Assembly (NCBI GenBank): GCA_023213315.1
Contig: JAKCPI010003119.1
Location: forward strand, 62,001 to 126,000
Direction: 5' to 3'
Length of the DNA stretch: 64,000 nucleotides
DNA from: Euborellia annulipes
Taxonomy: Eukaryota; Arthropoda; Insecta; Dermaptera; Anisolabididae
The position numbers and the translations under genes were made by a program. Below, one piece after another: positions 11,576 to 22,780 of the stretch. Below the pieces are notes generated by a model. It worked only from the letters and a program-made list of their open reading frames with translations, searched no databases and had not been told where the DNA came from. Each line of letters starts with the position of its first letter. Position 1 is the stretch's first letter.

Positions 11576-12334
11576 CCAATTCAAAGTCTACAGCCACTTT
11601 TCATCGCTAAAAACAGTTTTATTTCCTATTTAATAAAATTAAAGTAGATTTTTATAAATTTCGTCCGAAAGGAATGAAATTGATAATAAAAAAAAAAACA
11701 ATCTATAAAACTATCTTTCCAATTCAAACGAAAATTGGAAACTTTTAGCGAAACATGTAAATATTTCCTGAGAATACAAAGTTCAATATCCTGAAGTGGA
11801 GAGGAGATTAATGAAATTGTTTATAGGAGTTTATATTGAAAGGCAAAAGCAGCCGAGCGAAGTGGGGAGGGGTGGTGGTGGTGGGGGGGGGGTATAACAT
11901 CAGCTGGGCAGATGCCTTCCGACAATTGATGGCTTCTCAACAATGAACAGAAGGAAGAGAAGAGAGGAACTCCAAGAGTAGTTCTGTCTGTCTGTTCAGA
12001 GGTCCATTCCATTCGCTCTCTTCAATGAACATACTAATATATTGTTCAAAGTTAGTTTGTTCGTGGTTTGTTTTATGAATTAGTATCATGATTCTATTCT
12101 GTATTTATAGGTTATTGTCATTCACATCTTTAATTTAAAACTTAAAAAATATTATTAGAATAAATTTTATAAACTTTTTTTTATACACTATCCAACGACA
12201 ATGAAAGGTTTTTAATTTTATTATGTTTAAAGAATTTTAATTTCTAAAAGATAGTTTCAATTAAATACACGTATTTAAATAAATAGTTTTCGAGATTCTA
12301 TATATTTGAATAAGTATAACAATTTGTTTTTTTA

Positions 12335-12430
12335 TTGGTCGACCAAACAGAGCACCCGGAAAGATTGGAGATCCTGGGTTCGGTTCCCGGAGGGCATGGG
12401 ACTTTTGACTCACCAACAAAAACATGCTCA
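12335..12430 (+). repeat. SINE-C, tRNA-like
   Basis: Contains GGAAAGATTGGAGATCCTGG followed by GTTCGGTTCCCGG, a pol III B-box-like segment, and GGGCATGGGAC. Similar copies lie at about 33430-33530, 50525-50600 and, inverted, 31950-32045. It does not fold into a full tRNA by eye. Confidence 0.55.
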
Positions 12431-12613
12431 CAAATTATTAAATAAATATTTAATATTGACATTGAAATGGTGTGTCGAGGCGTCATTTCGTAGATAATAT
12501 CAATATTAGTGTACTTGGCTTTTTTATTTGTTTATACTTACTGAACAAGGATGCAATGTTGCAAAATTATAATCCTAGAATAAAAAAAAATATAGGCTTT
12601 TCATTCTCTAAAG

Positions 12614-12877
12614 CAGCGTTTTCCAAACTGTGAGGCGCGTCTTCCTAGGGAGGTGCCGGACTACTCTAAGGGGAGGCGCGAATATTGGCCACCAGGACCA
12701 ATTTTCCAAATGATTGCTAATTTTATAAAAAAAAAAATATTTTTATATAAATTTATATTTTTTTAGCATTAAAAATTTTTGTTTTTGTATTATTTTATAA
12801 AATGGGGGAGGGGTGAGGCCTCATACGATTAAATATTTTTAAGGGAGGCGTGGTAACATAAAGTTTGGAAACCCCTG
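12614..12877. mobile_element. hAT-like MITE with perfect 8-bp target duplication
   Basis: Terminal inverted repeats CAGCGTTTTCCAAACTGTGAGG and AAGTTTGGAAACCCCTG. It is flanked by CTCTAAAG at 12606-12613 and 12878-12885. A subterminal GAGGCGCG/GGAGGCG pair lies inside. It has no coding capacity. Confidence 0.88.
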
Positions 12878-13093
12878 CTCTAAAGTATCATATTTAGAGC
12901 TTAAAAATTCATTGCACATCCTATTAAATAGGCAAAATATTATATTTCTTTGGAAATAGTTTGCATAACTAGCAGGCGTTCTTGATCGGTGGTGCCTCTG
13001 GTGTCTAATAGGTGAATTTCTCGGCTTAAAAGTGTTCTCGATCTAGCTATTACTAAAAATAATTAGATTTATCTCCATTATCAATTTGAATGC

Positions 13094-13338
13094 TCTTGCT
13101 CAGGGGTCCACATCTTGTGGGTACGTGGATGGCGACCACGAGCTGCCCGAGCTGGGACAGGCAGTCCTTCAGTACTTTAAACGTCTCTTACTTCCTCTTT
13201 TCAACAGGCGTCAGACCGTGCGACGGATCGGCCTGTCCTATTTCTTCCGGTCGTAAAAACGTATGATAGGGTTGAAAGGAAAGAGTGAGGTCCGCCGACC
13301 CCTCATCGGGGGACAAGGCGAGGAGAGATGAAGAAGAA
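13094..13338 (+). mobile_element. SINE-B with 15-bp target duplication
   Basis: Starts TCTTGCTCAGGGGTCCACAT and contains GGCGACCACGAGCTGCCCGA and GGCGTCAGACCGTGCGACGG. It ends in a GAAGAAGAA-type tail. The direct repeat TATCAATTTGAATGC flanks it at 13079-13093 and 13339-13353, the signature of LINE-mediated retrotransposition. Sister copies are at 42765-42977 and 53659-53893. It has no obvious tRNA A/B boxes. Confidence 0.85.
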
Positions 13339-13503
13339 TATCAATTTGAATGCACCAAGACCGCGGGTTCTTTTCTCGAATGAATTTTTCTGAAGATTTT
13401 ATTGATATAATGTAAAATTTGTACAGTTCAATGAAGAAATAGAAATGGCGATGATTGAATGAGCAGGGCAGTCAGCAGAAATAAAACAGTTTTGCATTAT
13501 TTC

Positions 13504-13549
13504 ATCGACGTTTCGGGAACGCATCACTCCCATTCTCAGGACCTATGGC
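13504..13549 (-). ncRNA. Hammerhead-like motif, degraded
   Basis: The minus strand reads GGTCCTGAGAATGGGA...TCCCGAAACGTCGATG. Helix II GGGA/TCCC, GAAACGTC and a short helix I are present. The core is CTGAGAA rather than CTGANGA. Confidence 0.4.
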
Positions 13550-14025
13550 CATCGAATATTTATTATTTATATATAATTACAAAATTTGTACACTATTTTT
13601 TGAATATTGGGCCAATTTTGTGAAAAAATGGAGTCTAGGTGAATTTTTCACACAAAGCAATTGAAAATTGCTGAAGTATGCACCGAGTTAAATGCCTCCC
13701 CCCCCCCCCCCTTCCACTTTCTCACTGTTATATTCCCAAGTTAAATAATTATTTCCAACATGCATTTACAAACCAATTTTAATAATTATATAGTCGATGT
13801 TCTTATAAAACCTCATAAATCCGATATTTGCTATTATATACTTTTCCCGGCGTGTCTGTCTATTAAGATCATGTCAAAAAAAAACAAATAATTAATATTG
13901 AATTGTATTTATATTTATGTATTACTGTTTATAATCCGTTTTTATTGTTTCCTGGCAAACTTTCAATTTATCCCTTACGAGGTTTTATGAGATCACCGAT
14001 GATATGCTACAGAAAATAAACTTAC

Positions 14026-14304
14026 CATGTAACAGAAAGCCCGTGAGAGTTGCACTTGAATTCGGCAGTTGAACCGAGATGCACGCTAAGTGTAGGCGGT
14101 TCTATCTCCACGTGGAGAGGCGCGGCTACCGTTAGTCTAATTTCTGCTCTGGCTTCCCCGACTGAATTTCGAGCTTTGCATAGATAGACACCCTGATCTT
14201 GAGGTCCGACGGCCTCCAGAACAAGAACTGGGCCCAGGATGCGCACCCTTGGTCCAGGTTCAAGAGGCTCCGGATCTGGTCCTGTCCCGTATAGTGAATA
14301 CCAA
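14026..14304 (-). CDS. Dscam: Dscam-family exon, C-terminal half of Ig3 and N-terminal half of Ig4
   Basis: 279-nt minus-strand coding exon: 1 nt, 92 codons, 2 nt. The acceptor is TTTTTTCAG and the donor is TG|GTAAGT. It starts with the Ig3 C-strand tryptophan (WYSLYG), followed by a proline-rich loop. It then gives VRILGPVLVLEAV, the D/E strands, and DQGVYLCKARNSVGEA, the Ig F-strand D.G.Y.C motif. A linker LTVAAPLHVEIEPP enters Ig4, with the B-strand cysteine in AEFKCNSHG. The exon ends inside the codon for the Ig4 tryptophan (SVTW), with TG in this exon and G in the next. APL.....PP followed by a hydrophobic run and C is characteristic of the Ig3/Ig4 junction in arthropod Dscam. In Drosophila Dscam1 the matching constant exon follows the exon 6 cluster. 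The frame is open throughout with no disabling change. Confidence 0.93.
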
Positions 14305-15374
14305 CTGAAAAAAGATTAAAGAATCTTGAATTAGACATCTGGAATGAAATGTAAAATATAATAAATTCATCATAAAATTAATAATCATGAATATTTTACT
14401 TTATTTAATTTGACAAGACAAGTAAAATACAGGAAAAAAATAACAATAAAACACTTGATAAATAGTAATCTATTCAATCTCATTTTTAAAAAATATCTGT
14501 AAAATTTTTCCACTAGTTGACGATTTTCTTAAATTGAAATGGCTAAATAGCCTTGCTTGCAGAAAAGTTAATGAAATAAATAAAGTTATAAACCATAAAG
14601 TTTTCTCATTCTTCTCCCCCCCCCTCCCCCTCGCCCCTCCAATCTCTTAGACTATCATTTCCGAATCTTTTTCTATACGTTGTCTATATTCACTTCCGAA
14701 ATAAAATGCTTAACCAATAACTAACTCATTTTAAGGGCTAATCTTTTCTAATTTTATTCTAGGAAATTTTGCTTTACCCACTCCATCATTTACGTTAAAA
14801 AAAAATAAATTTTAATAAATCTCTTTATATTTTGTACAATTCACAAATGTCAGTCTGTCTGTCAGCCTAGGTATTCCCACAACTAGAATGAATTTTGAAA
14901 CGCCGTTTTATATGTTCAAAGAGGACCTTCTAAAGATTACAAAGAAGAAAAAGGATATTAAAGGGGGATATATGGAGGTGAAGTTGACTGGTCGCGAGGC
15001 CAACATATCGTCTGTTGAGAATCATAGTGGTGAAAGTCCGAAATCTATTCGCCACTATGATTCTCAGCAGGCGATATACTGTAGTTATAAGTCTCATTTC
15101 TGGTGCAATGAAATTCTTTTCTGTTGAAATTACCAAAGTATGTCATAATAGATCGCTATAAAACTACAGTATGAAATTTTAGCTAGTTTTTAGATGAAAC
15201 GTGAAAATTCAAAATTTAATGGAAATATTCCTTAGGTTTTAAAATAAGTCAATTTGTCATTTTTCAGGCTCTGATAATAATACGATCGATCCTCGGTGGT
15301 ATGGAAAGTGTCTCAAAAAATTTCATTAAAAGAATTTTAGTGCTGACTCCACACCATTTATTTAATTTATAAAA

Positions 15375-15535
15375 AAATGAGGCCGAGAGAAAAGTAAGCC
15401 GACCCGTCTCATGGCCTGACGCTTGATATAAAAAAGGGGAAAAGAGGCTGACATAAAGGAATGGAAGAAATGCCAGTCTTAGCTCGGGTAACTCGTGGTC
15501 GCCAACCATGTACTCACTAGGAGTGATCCTCTGAG
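15375..15535 (-). repeat. SINE-B, old divergent copy
   Basis: The minus strand contains GGCGACCACGAGTTACCCGAG and GCGTCAGGCCATGAGACGG, matching SINE-B blocks with many substitutions. Confidence 0.65.
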
Positions 15536-15782
15536 TGTGAAATTTTTTTTTCCGAATATAGGATCTAAATATTACATAAAATAATTCATATGATTAAGCT
15601 GTCATTCAATTATTACTTAAGCAAATTTTTGACTATTTCAGACCCCCTTCCTCCTTCCCCTTTTCAGTAATAACGTTAATAACCCTTTCTCCCCTCTTTG
15701 CTTATGTAAACTATGCATTGTTTAGAGCTCCAAGGCCTTTTTTCTAAAAACACAATATTTCGTATAAATATTTTTAAAAGAT

Positions 15783-15952
15783 ATATGGAGACAGAGATAG
15801 CCAAGAAAAAAATGCTCTGAATGCTTTCACCAATCAGCTGAAAACGTTTCGGTTCATTTATTATGTACCATCTTCAGTTCATAATAAATGACGTTTCCAG
15901 CTAATTAGTGAAAGCACTCTGAGGATTTTTTTGGCTGCCTCTGCCTCCATAC
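15783..15952. mobile_element. Compact fold-back element with hammerhead-like motif
   Basis: Arms of about 75 bp run from GGAGACAGAGATAGCC on the left to GGCTGCCTCTGCCTCC on the right, around a spacer near TACCATCTTCAGTT. The minus strand reads GAACTGAAGATGGT...ACCGAAACGTTTTCA: core CTGAAGA, helix II GGT/ACC, helix III ACGT and helix I TGAA/TTCA. Confidence 0.65.
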
Positions 15953-17713
15953 ATCCTTTACTAAATATCTACAGCCACGACTTGCATCTTAATTTTTAAA
16001 ATAAGTTTTTATTTGAGACTTCTCCAAAATATGTATAATTGACTTACTTGTTAGAGAAATTGATTCGTTTTCAAATTAAATCATTCTATTTGATTAATTT
16101 TAATATCATATGATTAATTAAATTTATCTATATTCAATTTATTCTGTCAAATATTTGCATAATCTAAATGTTAATTTAGAAGTTATATCACTAATACACT
16201 GAAATATTATTGTAACCCTTTATTATATATAATTTACTAAAAAATAAAAAATAATCATTTCATCTGATGAATATTAACATTCCTGGTCAAATTAATAATA
16301 ATTCAAAAGAAAGTTAAATATTTTGCAATTATTCAAATCATCTTCTAATGACACAATTTTACCATTCCATATGATTAAAACAATCTCCTCTAGGAAAGAG
16401 AGAACAGAAGTTTATGTTTGAGATTAATAGATCTATACATGCATCTTCAATCAAAACTTTATTCTCTTTCTTGTTTATACTGTAAAATAGAATAAGTTGG
16501 TTAAAATTTAATAAATGAAATTACACAGTATGTTTTATACACATTATAGCAAAATTTGTTTCCTGGACGACCAACGATATTGTAAAGACAAACCCATCCC
16601 TTTCATTTATTTATAAATTATAATAGCCCCATTTTACCATTAAACTCAATTTGCTGACGTCCTATAATTTTCCAGTCTTGTATATGGATAATAAATAAAA
16701 TTATAAGTTTACTTAAAACAGTATTTTTCAACCTGTACGAGCAAAAAAAAAAAAAAGTTTACAAGGAAAAGAGGAGATTGAATTTAAAAAAAAAAAATTT
16801 AGTGGAATTTAATTCAGTGAAGGATCCCCGAGCAGTGGAGATGGTGATATTTATGTATGACTCCCTCATTACAATAAAATATAAGCCCGCCAAAAATTAT
16901 TTTACGGAGATGCCACAAATCTAATTTATAAACTTGATAAACAATTTTCTTTTTTTTTTTAGTTTTGCTTAAAAAAATTGTGTAATGATTTTCTTTTCAT
17001 TTACTCGGTTGAGTAAGTTTTGGAAATGTGCGCATTCAATCAAGAATGAATTGAGGCAATTTGAATAAGTTTTCAAAAACTTGACTTATTATATCCTTTT
17101 CACATATTGAAAATTCAATTCCAAAACTTTTGACATTCGCTTCTTGAATCATTCACCAAATAGAGAGTTCATTGCAGCAAGTTAAACAGTCTTGCAACAA
17201 CAACAACAACAAGATGCTAACAAGTTCATTGGATCTATGAGGAAACAGCCACTTGACTTTGTATCAAGTCTTGGCAGCGAATTAAGACCATATTCCGCCT
17301 TCTTAAACATCTCTATAGAATCGGACTTTTTTTTTAAGATGTTTGAATCCATTAAAGTTTCATAGAAGACGTCTACTGGTTTAAAAGAGAAGAAACGTAT
17401 GCTTTTTATCGCCGTGCCATTTGTGCAGCCACAAATATAATTCTTTTATGACAATTATCCATATCTTAGAGTATAAAATGAAATGGAATAAAAGACAAAA
17501 CGAGTTTAATTAACCATGAATATATTAAAGGGATGAAAAAAACGACTAAGTAACAATGAATTATGATATTATATTCTTATTAAGAAAGAAACATTTTTAG
17601 ATGGAATGCTTTGCCAAAGGGGCTTTAAAAAACCATATAAAAATATGTACCATTATTTATAAATACGATTTATTTCAACTTAAGGAAATTTATGAAGTTA
17701 TTTAGTAAATTAA
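15953..17713. other. AT-rich intronic sequence
   Basis: No repeats or exons recognised apart from homopolymer runs and a CAA microsatellite at about 17196-17212. Confidence 0.45.
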
Positions 17714-17990
17714 AGCCCCCGGGTTTGGCGTAGTAAGTAGCACGCCTACCTCCTATACCAAACGTCGCGGGTTCGGACCCAGGCAGTCCGATGATTTTAT
17801 TTAAGCCATTTGGATACCAGATGACTTAAATAGAAATGCCTGACCCCACAATAGATATATTCTCTACAACGGTTATCGTCAAAGTCTTAAATGGCCTCAG
17901 TTGCCGAAAAGACTGTGTGAATGTGCGTGTGAGTGTGAGTGTGAATGAGAAAAAAGTGTGAGTGTAATTTAAAAAAAAAAAAAAAAAAAA
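17714..17990 (+). mobile_element. SINE-A, tRNA-derived
   Basis: The head GCCCCCGGGTTTGGCGTAGT carries an A-box-like region. The B box GGTTCGGACCC is at 17770-17780. A central block AGGCAGTCCGATGATTTTAT follows, then a second block AATGGCCTCAGTTGCCGAAA, a TGTGAG repeat and a poly(A) tail. The RNA head would not form an intact tRNA. A is the most complete of the families here. Confidence 0.82.
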
Positions 17991-18143
17991 TGAAAGATTT
18001 AGAAATAAAAGTTAACGTTTTTGCTTAGAGAATAGATCTGATTATCATTTGTACTTTAAAAAAACTAATAAAAATGATCAAAAATCTTCAGTATTGCCAA
18101 GCTTATTGTGTTTCATTTAAAACATAAATAATAGAAAATAAAT

Positions 18144-18420
18144 GCCCTCGGCTTGGTGTATGGGTTAGCGTGCTAGCCTCATATACCTAGACTCGCGGGT
18201 TCGGACCCCAGGCAGTCAGATGATTTTATTTAAGCCATTCGGATACCAAATGGTTTAAATAAGAATGCCTGGATCCCCAATATGTATATTAATTATATAG
18301 GTTATCGTATAAAGTCTTATATGGCCTGAGTTGCCGAAAAGACTGTGTGAATGTGTGTGTGAGTGTGAGTGCGAATGAGAAAAAAAGTGTAAATGTTTTT
18401 TATTAAAATAAAAAAAAAAA
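18144..18420 (+). mobile_element. SINE-A, second copy
   Basis: GCCCTCGGCTTGGTGTATGG head, B box GGTTCGGACCC, AGGCAGTCAGATGATTTTAT, ATGGCCTGAGTTGCCGAAAA, TGTGAG repeat and A-rich tail. It lies about 150 bp after the previous copy and in the same orientation. Confidence 0.82.
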
Positions 18421-18467
18421 ATAGTAAATTAAAGTGGAATACTTGATCAATTATTATTATTATTTTT

Positions 18468-18713
18468 TTTTAAACACACACTTTTTTCCCATTCACACTC
18501 ACATGCACACACGCATACACACAGTCTTTTCGGCAACTTAGGCCATTTAAGACTTTAAACGATACTCTTTATTTGTAAATATATCTCATTGGAGGTCCAG
18601 GCATTCTTATTTAAGCAATTTAGTATTCAAATGACTTTAATAAAATCATCGGACTGCCTGGGATCCGAACCCTCGACCCTTGGTATACAACACAGGCGCG
18701 TTACCACTAGTGT
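18468..18713 (-). mobile_element. SINE-A, inverted copy
   Basis: T-run at the left, then the complement of the TGTGAG repeat, CAGTCTTTTCGGCAACTTAG, CATCGGACTGCCTGGGATCC and a degraded B-box region (GATCCGAACCC on the plus strand). Confidence 0.8.
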
Positions 18714-18776
18714 TTGAATGTAACTGGTTTACAATTACAAAGTGATGAATAAGCTTATTAAGAATTTATTTACCCC

Positions 18777-18990
18777 CACCTCTTCTAGCCGTGAGGTTAT
18801 AGATGTCGACAAATGTCAATATTGATAATCTTAGAGTCAAAGACAGTGGGTTCGGACCCTAGCTAGTCCAGTGAATTTATTTAAATCATTTAGATGCCAA
18901 ATGGTGTAAATAAATATGCCTGGATTCCAATATATTTAATATAAGTATCGTTAAAATGACCTAAGATGCCGAAATGACTTAACAAAAATG
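18777..18990 (+). repeat. SINE-A variant with a different head
   Basis: The head is CACCTCTTCTAGCCGTGAGG...GATGTCGACAAATGTC. B box GGTTCGGACCC and the shared GTGAATTTATTTAAATCATT and TGCCGAAATGACTT blocks are present. The head matches the copy at 59796-60000 (GCAAATGTCAACATTGATAA), defining a subfamily. Confidence 0.7.
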
Positions 18991-19454
18991 AATTTATTTA
19001 TTATATAAACTCATTGTTATTATATTATATTTAATAATACATTTTGTCAACTAATCAAATATCAAAATGTATAAAAATCACTTCTCGTTAAATAAGAAAA
19101 TCTAATTTTAGTTTAAACCAAAAAAAAATAAACCATTTCTATTCATCATACATGTCATATTTTGTCAATTTATATGCCGAATTCTGATTGATTCAAATCC
19201 CAATTGGGGTATACGAAACATTCATTATGCCGAGTATTACATTTTATTGGACGCTACTGTATGTAAAATGAATCCATTGCTTCAAAAACACTCATTTCCA
19301 TATTTGGATTATACTAGTACCTTCACATTATATTTCTCATATCTAAATATCTGTTTACAGTAAAATTTAAAAAAAAATCTCTAAATGATAGAAAAAATAA
19401 TAATTAGTTCAATTTAAAATTAATTTTTCATATTTGAACTTCTTTCTTTCTTTT

Positions 19455-19711
19455 TTTTTTACACACTCACTTTTTCTCATTCACACTCACACTCACACAC
19501 ACATTCACACAGTCTTTTCGGCAACTCAAGGCATATAACACTTTGACGATATCCGTTATTGATTAAAATAGCTACATATTGGGGGTCCAGGCATTCTTAT
19601 TTACGCCATTTAGTATCCAAATAGCTTTAATAAAATCATCAGACTGCCTGGGGTCCGAACTCGCGACCTTTGGTAAACGAGGTTAGCACGCTAACCCCTA
19701 CTTGGTGCCCG
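19455..19711 (-). mobile_element. SINE-A, inverted copy
   Basis: T-run, inverted TGTGAG repeat, CAGTCTTTTCGGCAACTCAA, CATCAGACTGCCTGGGGTCC and a head complement ending GGTGCCCGTGG. It is the fifth SINE-A relative within 2 kb. Confidence 0.8.
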
Positions 19712-19747
19712 TGGACTATTTGAACTTAAAACTTATTTAAGTTGATG

Positions 19748-20085
19748 AAGAATATGGCTGTCAATTTCTATAAGATTTTTCTTGATTTTATTGTCGACGT
19801 TTCGGACGCCAGTCGCGTCCTTCCTCAGGACAATCAATCGTCTAACAAATACAGATGGACGTATTTTTAACGAAAATTGATATAGTATATGGAATAATAT
19901 AATTTCAATAGTTAAAAAACTGAATGTATTCTTCGATGGCATTGCTTTAAGCTTCTTGCAGTCAATGAAAATACGTTCATCTGTATTTGTTTGACGATTG
20001 TTTGTTCTGAGAAAAAACGCTACTGGCATCCGAAACATCGCCAATCATTTAAAGAAAAATCTGATAGAAATTGATTTTGTTTTTT
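19748..20085. mobile_element. Fold-back element with a well-formed hammerhead-like motif
   Basis: The left arm 19748-19880 and right arm about 19960-20085 are inverted copies, with the right arm more mutated. The left arm carries the best hammerhead-like motif in the window on the minus strand (19791-19833). The right-arm counterpart on the plus strand (about 20003-20047) reads CTGAGAAAAAACGC...CATCCGAAACATCG and has lost key positions. Confidence 0.75.
19791..19833 (-). ncRNA. Hammerhead-ribozyme-like motif, best-formed copy
   Basis: Minus strand: TTGTC (helix I), CTGAGGA core, one extra A, GGACGC-GACTG-GCGTCC (six-pair helix II with five-base loop), GAA, ACGT, cleavage base C, then GACAA (helix I, five pairs). 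All conserved hammerhead positions are present except for the single extra base before helix II. The helix III stem is only the self-complementary ACGT, so activity would be expected mainly as a dimer, as known for minimal Penelope hammerheads. Confidence 0.65.
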
Positions 20086-20106
20086 CTGGGTGCCATCTGC
20101 TATCCT

Positions 20107-20387
20107 CCCGAGTAAAAATGATTAAAAATGATCGAGGGATCCACACGCCCGCAGCTAGTCTGCATAGAGACACACAAGGATATACATGCCCGCACCATAG
20201 ACACACAGGTATCCACACGCCCGCACCAGGGACACACATTTTTCTTCTGGTCACTTTCGATCTACTGTGTATGTCCCTGCGGCGAGTGTGTGGATTCCTA
20301 TGTGTCCCTGGTGCGGGCGTGTATATCCCTGTGTCTCAATGCAGAAAAGCTGCGGGCGTGTGGACCCTTCGATCATTTTTACACGGG
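20107..20387. mobile_element. GC-rich fold-back element built from inverted tandem repeats
   Basis: Inverted ends are CCCGAGTAAAAATGAT and ATCATTTTTACACGGG. Inside, a unit of about 30-35 bp containing CACACGCCCGCA and GGGACACACA is tandemly repeated about three times on the left. It is repeated in reverse orientation on the right (TGCGGGCGTGT, TGTGTCCCT). The 159-codon open frame at 20001-20477 merely crosses this symmetry and is not considered a gene. Confidence 0.75.
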
Positions 20388-20404
20388 CTCACTTATTTAA
20401 GGTG

Positions 20405-20465
20405 TAGGTTTTCTTTAAGTAAGAAAAAGTTGCTGTGCGACCTGTCACACCAGATTTTTTATAAT
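20405..20465 (-). repeat. R-family head fragment
   Basis: AAGTAAGAAAAAGTTGCTGTGCGACCTGTCACACCAG matches one strand of the R head hairpin. Confidence 0.5.
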
Positions 20466-21955
20466 CAATTTGTCTAATAGTACGAATCTCTATCATTAAT
20501 AACATCTCATCTATTCCATCAACTCTAAATAACCTTACCATTTGAAAAGTGTCGTAAAAAGCAACCGAATAATAAAAAAAATCAATTTGCCGGTTTTATA
20601 ATATAGATTGACATATCAAAGCCAATCGACTATGAACGCTATTCGATTTCTCATAGTGACATGGTGTTTATTTGGTGTGCGTGTTGCTTGAGGTCGAAAG
20701 ATTTTCTCTTGATAAAGACGAGAGTGAGAAAGTAGGGAGAGAGAGAGAGAGAGTTGAACCCTTTAACTTGCACACGTACAAAGCGATTAGCCTTCGAAAG
20801 ACGCAAAGGGCAATACAATTGTAGAGATAACACCCAGATGGTGAGGGTTCTGTCACGTTAGTTCCGTGTTGATAAGGCTTAACGTGCCGACACGGCTACC
20901 ATCTTCTGACAACATCCCGTCGGGGATATTAAAACTTGATCACCACCCCCCAAGCCTTTCAATTACTTTATTAGTTATCGGATTGATGGAGGAAGCTAAA
21001 ACGTGAGGAACGGGAATTTTTATTCAGTCCAATGGAGTTTATTATTAGAAAAATAAAAACAATTTTGACCTTTTCTTTATTACATTTTCAAAGAGTTTAT
21101 ACACTTGGTTCATTGTTTTTATTTATTTATTTATTTTTTTTTATTTGAGGTGTTATTTTATTATTTTTATAAATAGGCTAAGAAAAATAATTTCATTAGT
21201 TTTTGCTTCCAAATAGATAGGCAACTCGCTAAATGAATTTTTACTTTTTTATCTAAAGTTTTTTTTTTTTTTATTTTAAGATCTTTTTCGGTATCCGAGG
21301 CCATTTCCCTATTGATTGGTAGTCAATTCAATCAAAATAATGGAAGGGATGCGAACCTCTGACCCTTAACGGGAGGCAATCCATATTGGATTGCCTATCT
21401 TCCAATATGAACGAAAATCATCCCCTAATATCCGTCTGTCTGTCTACCTGCCAGGCTCTATTTGGCCAACTTTCCGTAATTTCGAAACCAAATTTTATAT
21501 GGTTAAATAGGGCCTTCTAGGGATTACAAGAAAAGGCTAGTAATTATAAAAACTTGCCCTTTCCATTTAGAAAAATAATATAATCTAGCCTAAAATGTAG
21601 TAATTTTAATTTAAATATAATGTTGCTCGCAGCGCCTGTATATCTCTGCCTATTGGGATTATTAAATTAGTAATTATAAAAAATTTCATTATCGATACGT
21701 TTTTTTCTTTCTGAAGAGTAGTGCTAAAACCTTTTAGAAAAAATATAATAGCCATTTGATACCTATAGTTATTTAATGGATTGGAGGGAGTGTCTGATAA
21801 CCCTCTCTCATATATCACCTTATTGACAGAACTATAATAAATCGAAATGGAGTGATAATTCTATCTCCAGGCTTATTATTAATTTCATTCCTTCATAAAT
21901 TACTACAATAATTTCTGGAAATTATTGTTAGACCTATTAATATGTATAAAAACAA

Positions 21956-21988
<33 letters not shown>

Positions 21989-22149
21989 ATAATGAAATTT
22001 ATTATAGCTATAATTATATATTTATTTCGAAATCAAAATTATTTTGTTCTATTGCAATATTTACATGGAATCCGCACATGAATACCTACATATCTATAAC
22101 ATTATATTTTGGAGTTTAGGCTTTCACAGTTGTTATTATTAATACGAGT
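20466..22149. other. Intronic sequence with simple repeats
   Basis: A GA microsatellite at about 20738-20752 and a TTA microsatellite at about 21956-21987. A divergent SINE tail is at about 21285-21390 (TCGGTATCCGAGGCCATTTC, then a degraded B-box region ATGCGAACCTCTGACCC). No exon recognised. Confidence 0.5.
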
Positions 22150-22780
22150 AAAAGAATTTTGTTTTCGATTTAACTGTGGTTTATTTGTAAAAAAATTACA
22201 ATTTAATGGAGAATTGGAGATATCAGCCATATTGGAATTTTCTAGGTTCAAAAAACGTTTCGGCCTGAATTTATTTGTCCATTTTCAGTTATTGGGAATT
22301 ATACACATAATGCAAGTGCACATGAGATCAAACCAGGATTTGTCAATTTTAAAGTTTATTTGCTTCATACAAAATAATATGGCTCCTGTGCCCAAGCTCA
22401 GAGATAATTTTGTATGAAGCAAATAAATTTTAAAATTGACAAATCCAGGTTTGATCACATGTGCACTACTTGCATTATGTGTATAATTCCCAATAACTGA
22501 AAATGGACAAATAAATTCAGGCCGAAACGTATTATTCGCGAGTTTTATTGAACCTAGATAATTCCAATTTGGCTGATATCTCCAATTCATCATTATAATC
22601 ACATCACAGCCACAACCTCAAAAAGCAAAAATTACAATGTTTCGGCTCTCATTCTATGGCCTTCTGTTTGACCAACTTCATTTAAGATTACTGTAGCTGA
22701 AGAAGGTCACAGAATGGGTGGCCTAAACAATGTAATTTTTACAAATAAACCACAGTTAAATCGAAAAGAAAATTATTTTT
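22150..22780. mobile_element. Nested fold-back elements with hammerhead-like motifs
   Basis: The outer arms 22150-22203 and 22725-22780 (TTCGATTTAACTGTGGTTTA and inverse) enclose two structures. One is a palindrome of about 190-bp arms, 22207-22390 and 22402-22591, with a spacer containing CTCCTGTGCCC. The other is a smaller inverted pair at about 22615-22735. Arms of the inner palindrome are nearly identical except for short indels near the hammerhead-like block. Confidence 0.75.
22492..22536 (+). ncRNA. Hammerhead-like motif in a nested fold-back
   Basis: AATAA (helix I), CTGAAAA (core with G8 to A), T, GG...CC, GAA, ACGT, A, then TTATT, which pairs fully with AATAA. Helix II is weak. The mirror motif on the minus strand (about 22252-22294) has lost helix I complementarity. 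Confidence 0.4.

Larger units (their letters stand above)
10183..14025 (-). other. Intron inside Ig4 (about 3.8 kb)
   Basis: It splits the Ig4 tryptophan codon TG|G. Donor GTAAGT lies at 14025-14020 and acceptor TTGTCCGCAG at 10183 onward. It contains a fold-back element (11221-11575), a tRNA-like SINE (about 12335-12430), a hAT MITE (12614-12877), a SINE-B copy (13094-13338) and a hammerhead-like motif (about 13504-13549). Confidence 0.85.

Noticed and set aside
17770..17780. tRNA gene suggested by GGTTCGGACCC
   Set aside because: B-box only, within a SINE. The flanking sequence does not make a cloverleaf, and the same head recurs in several dispersed copies.
20001..20477. Longest open frame in the window (159 codons, plus strand)
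   Set aside because: It runs across the right arm of a fold-back element and the whole symmetric CACACGCCCGCA element. The opposite strand is open as well, and the composition follows the repeats. Not a gene.
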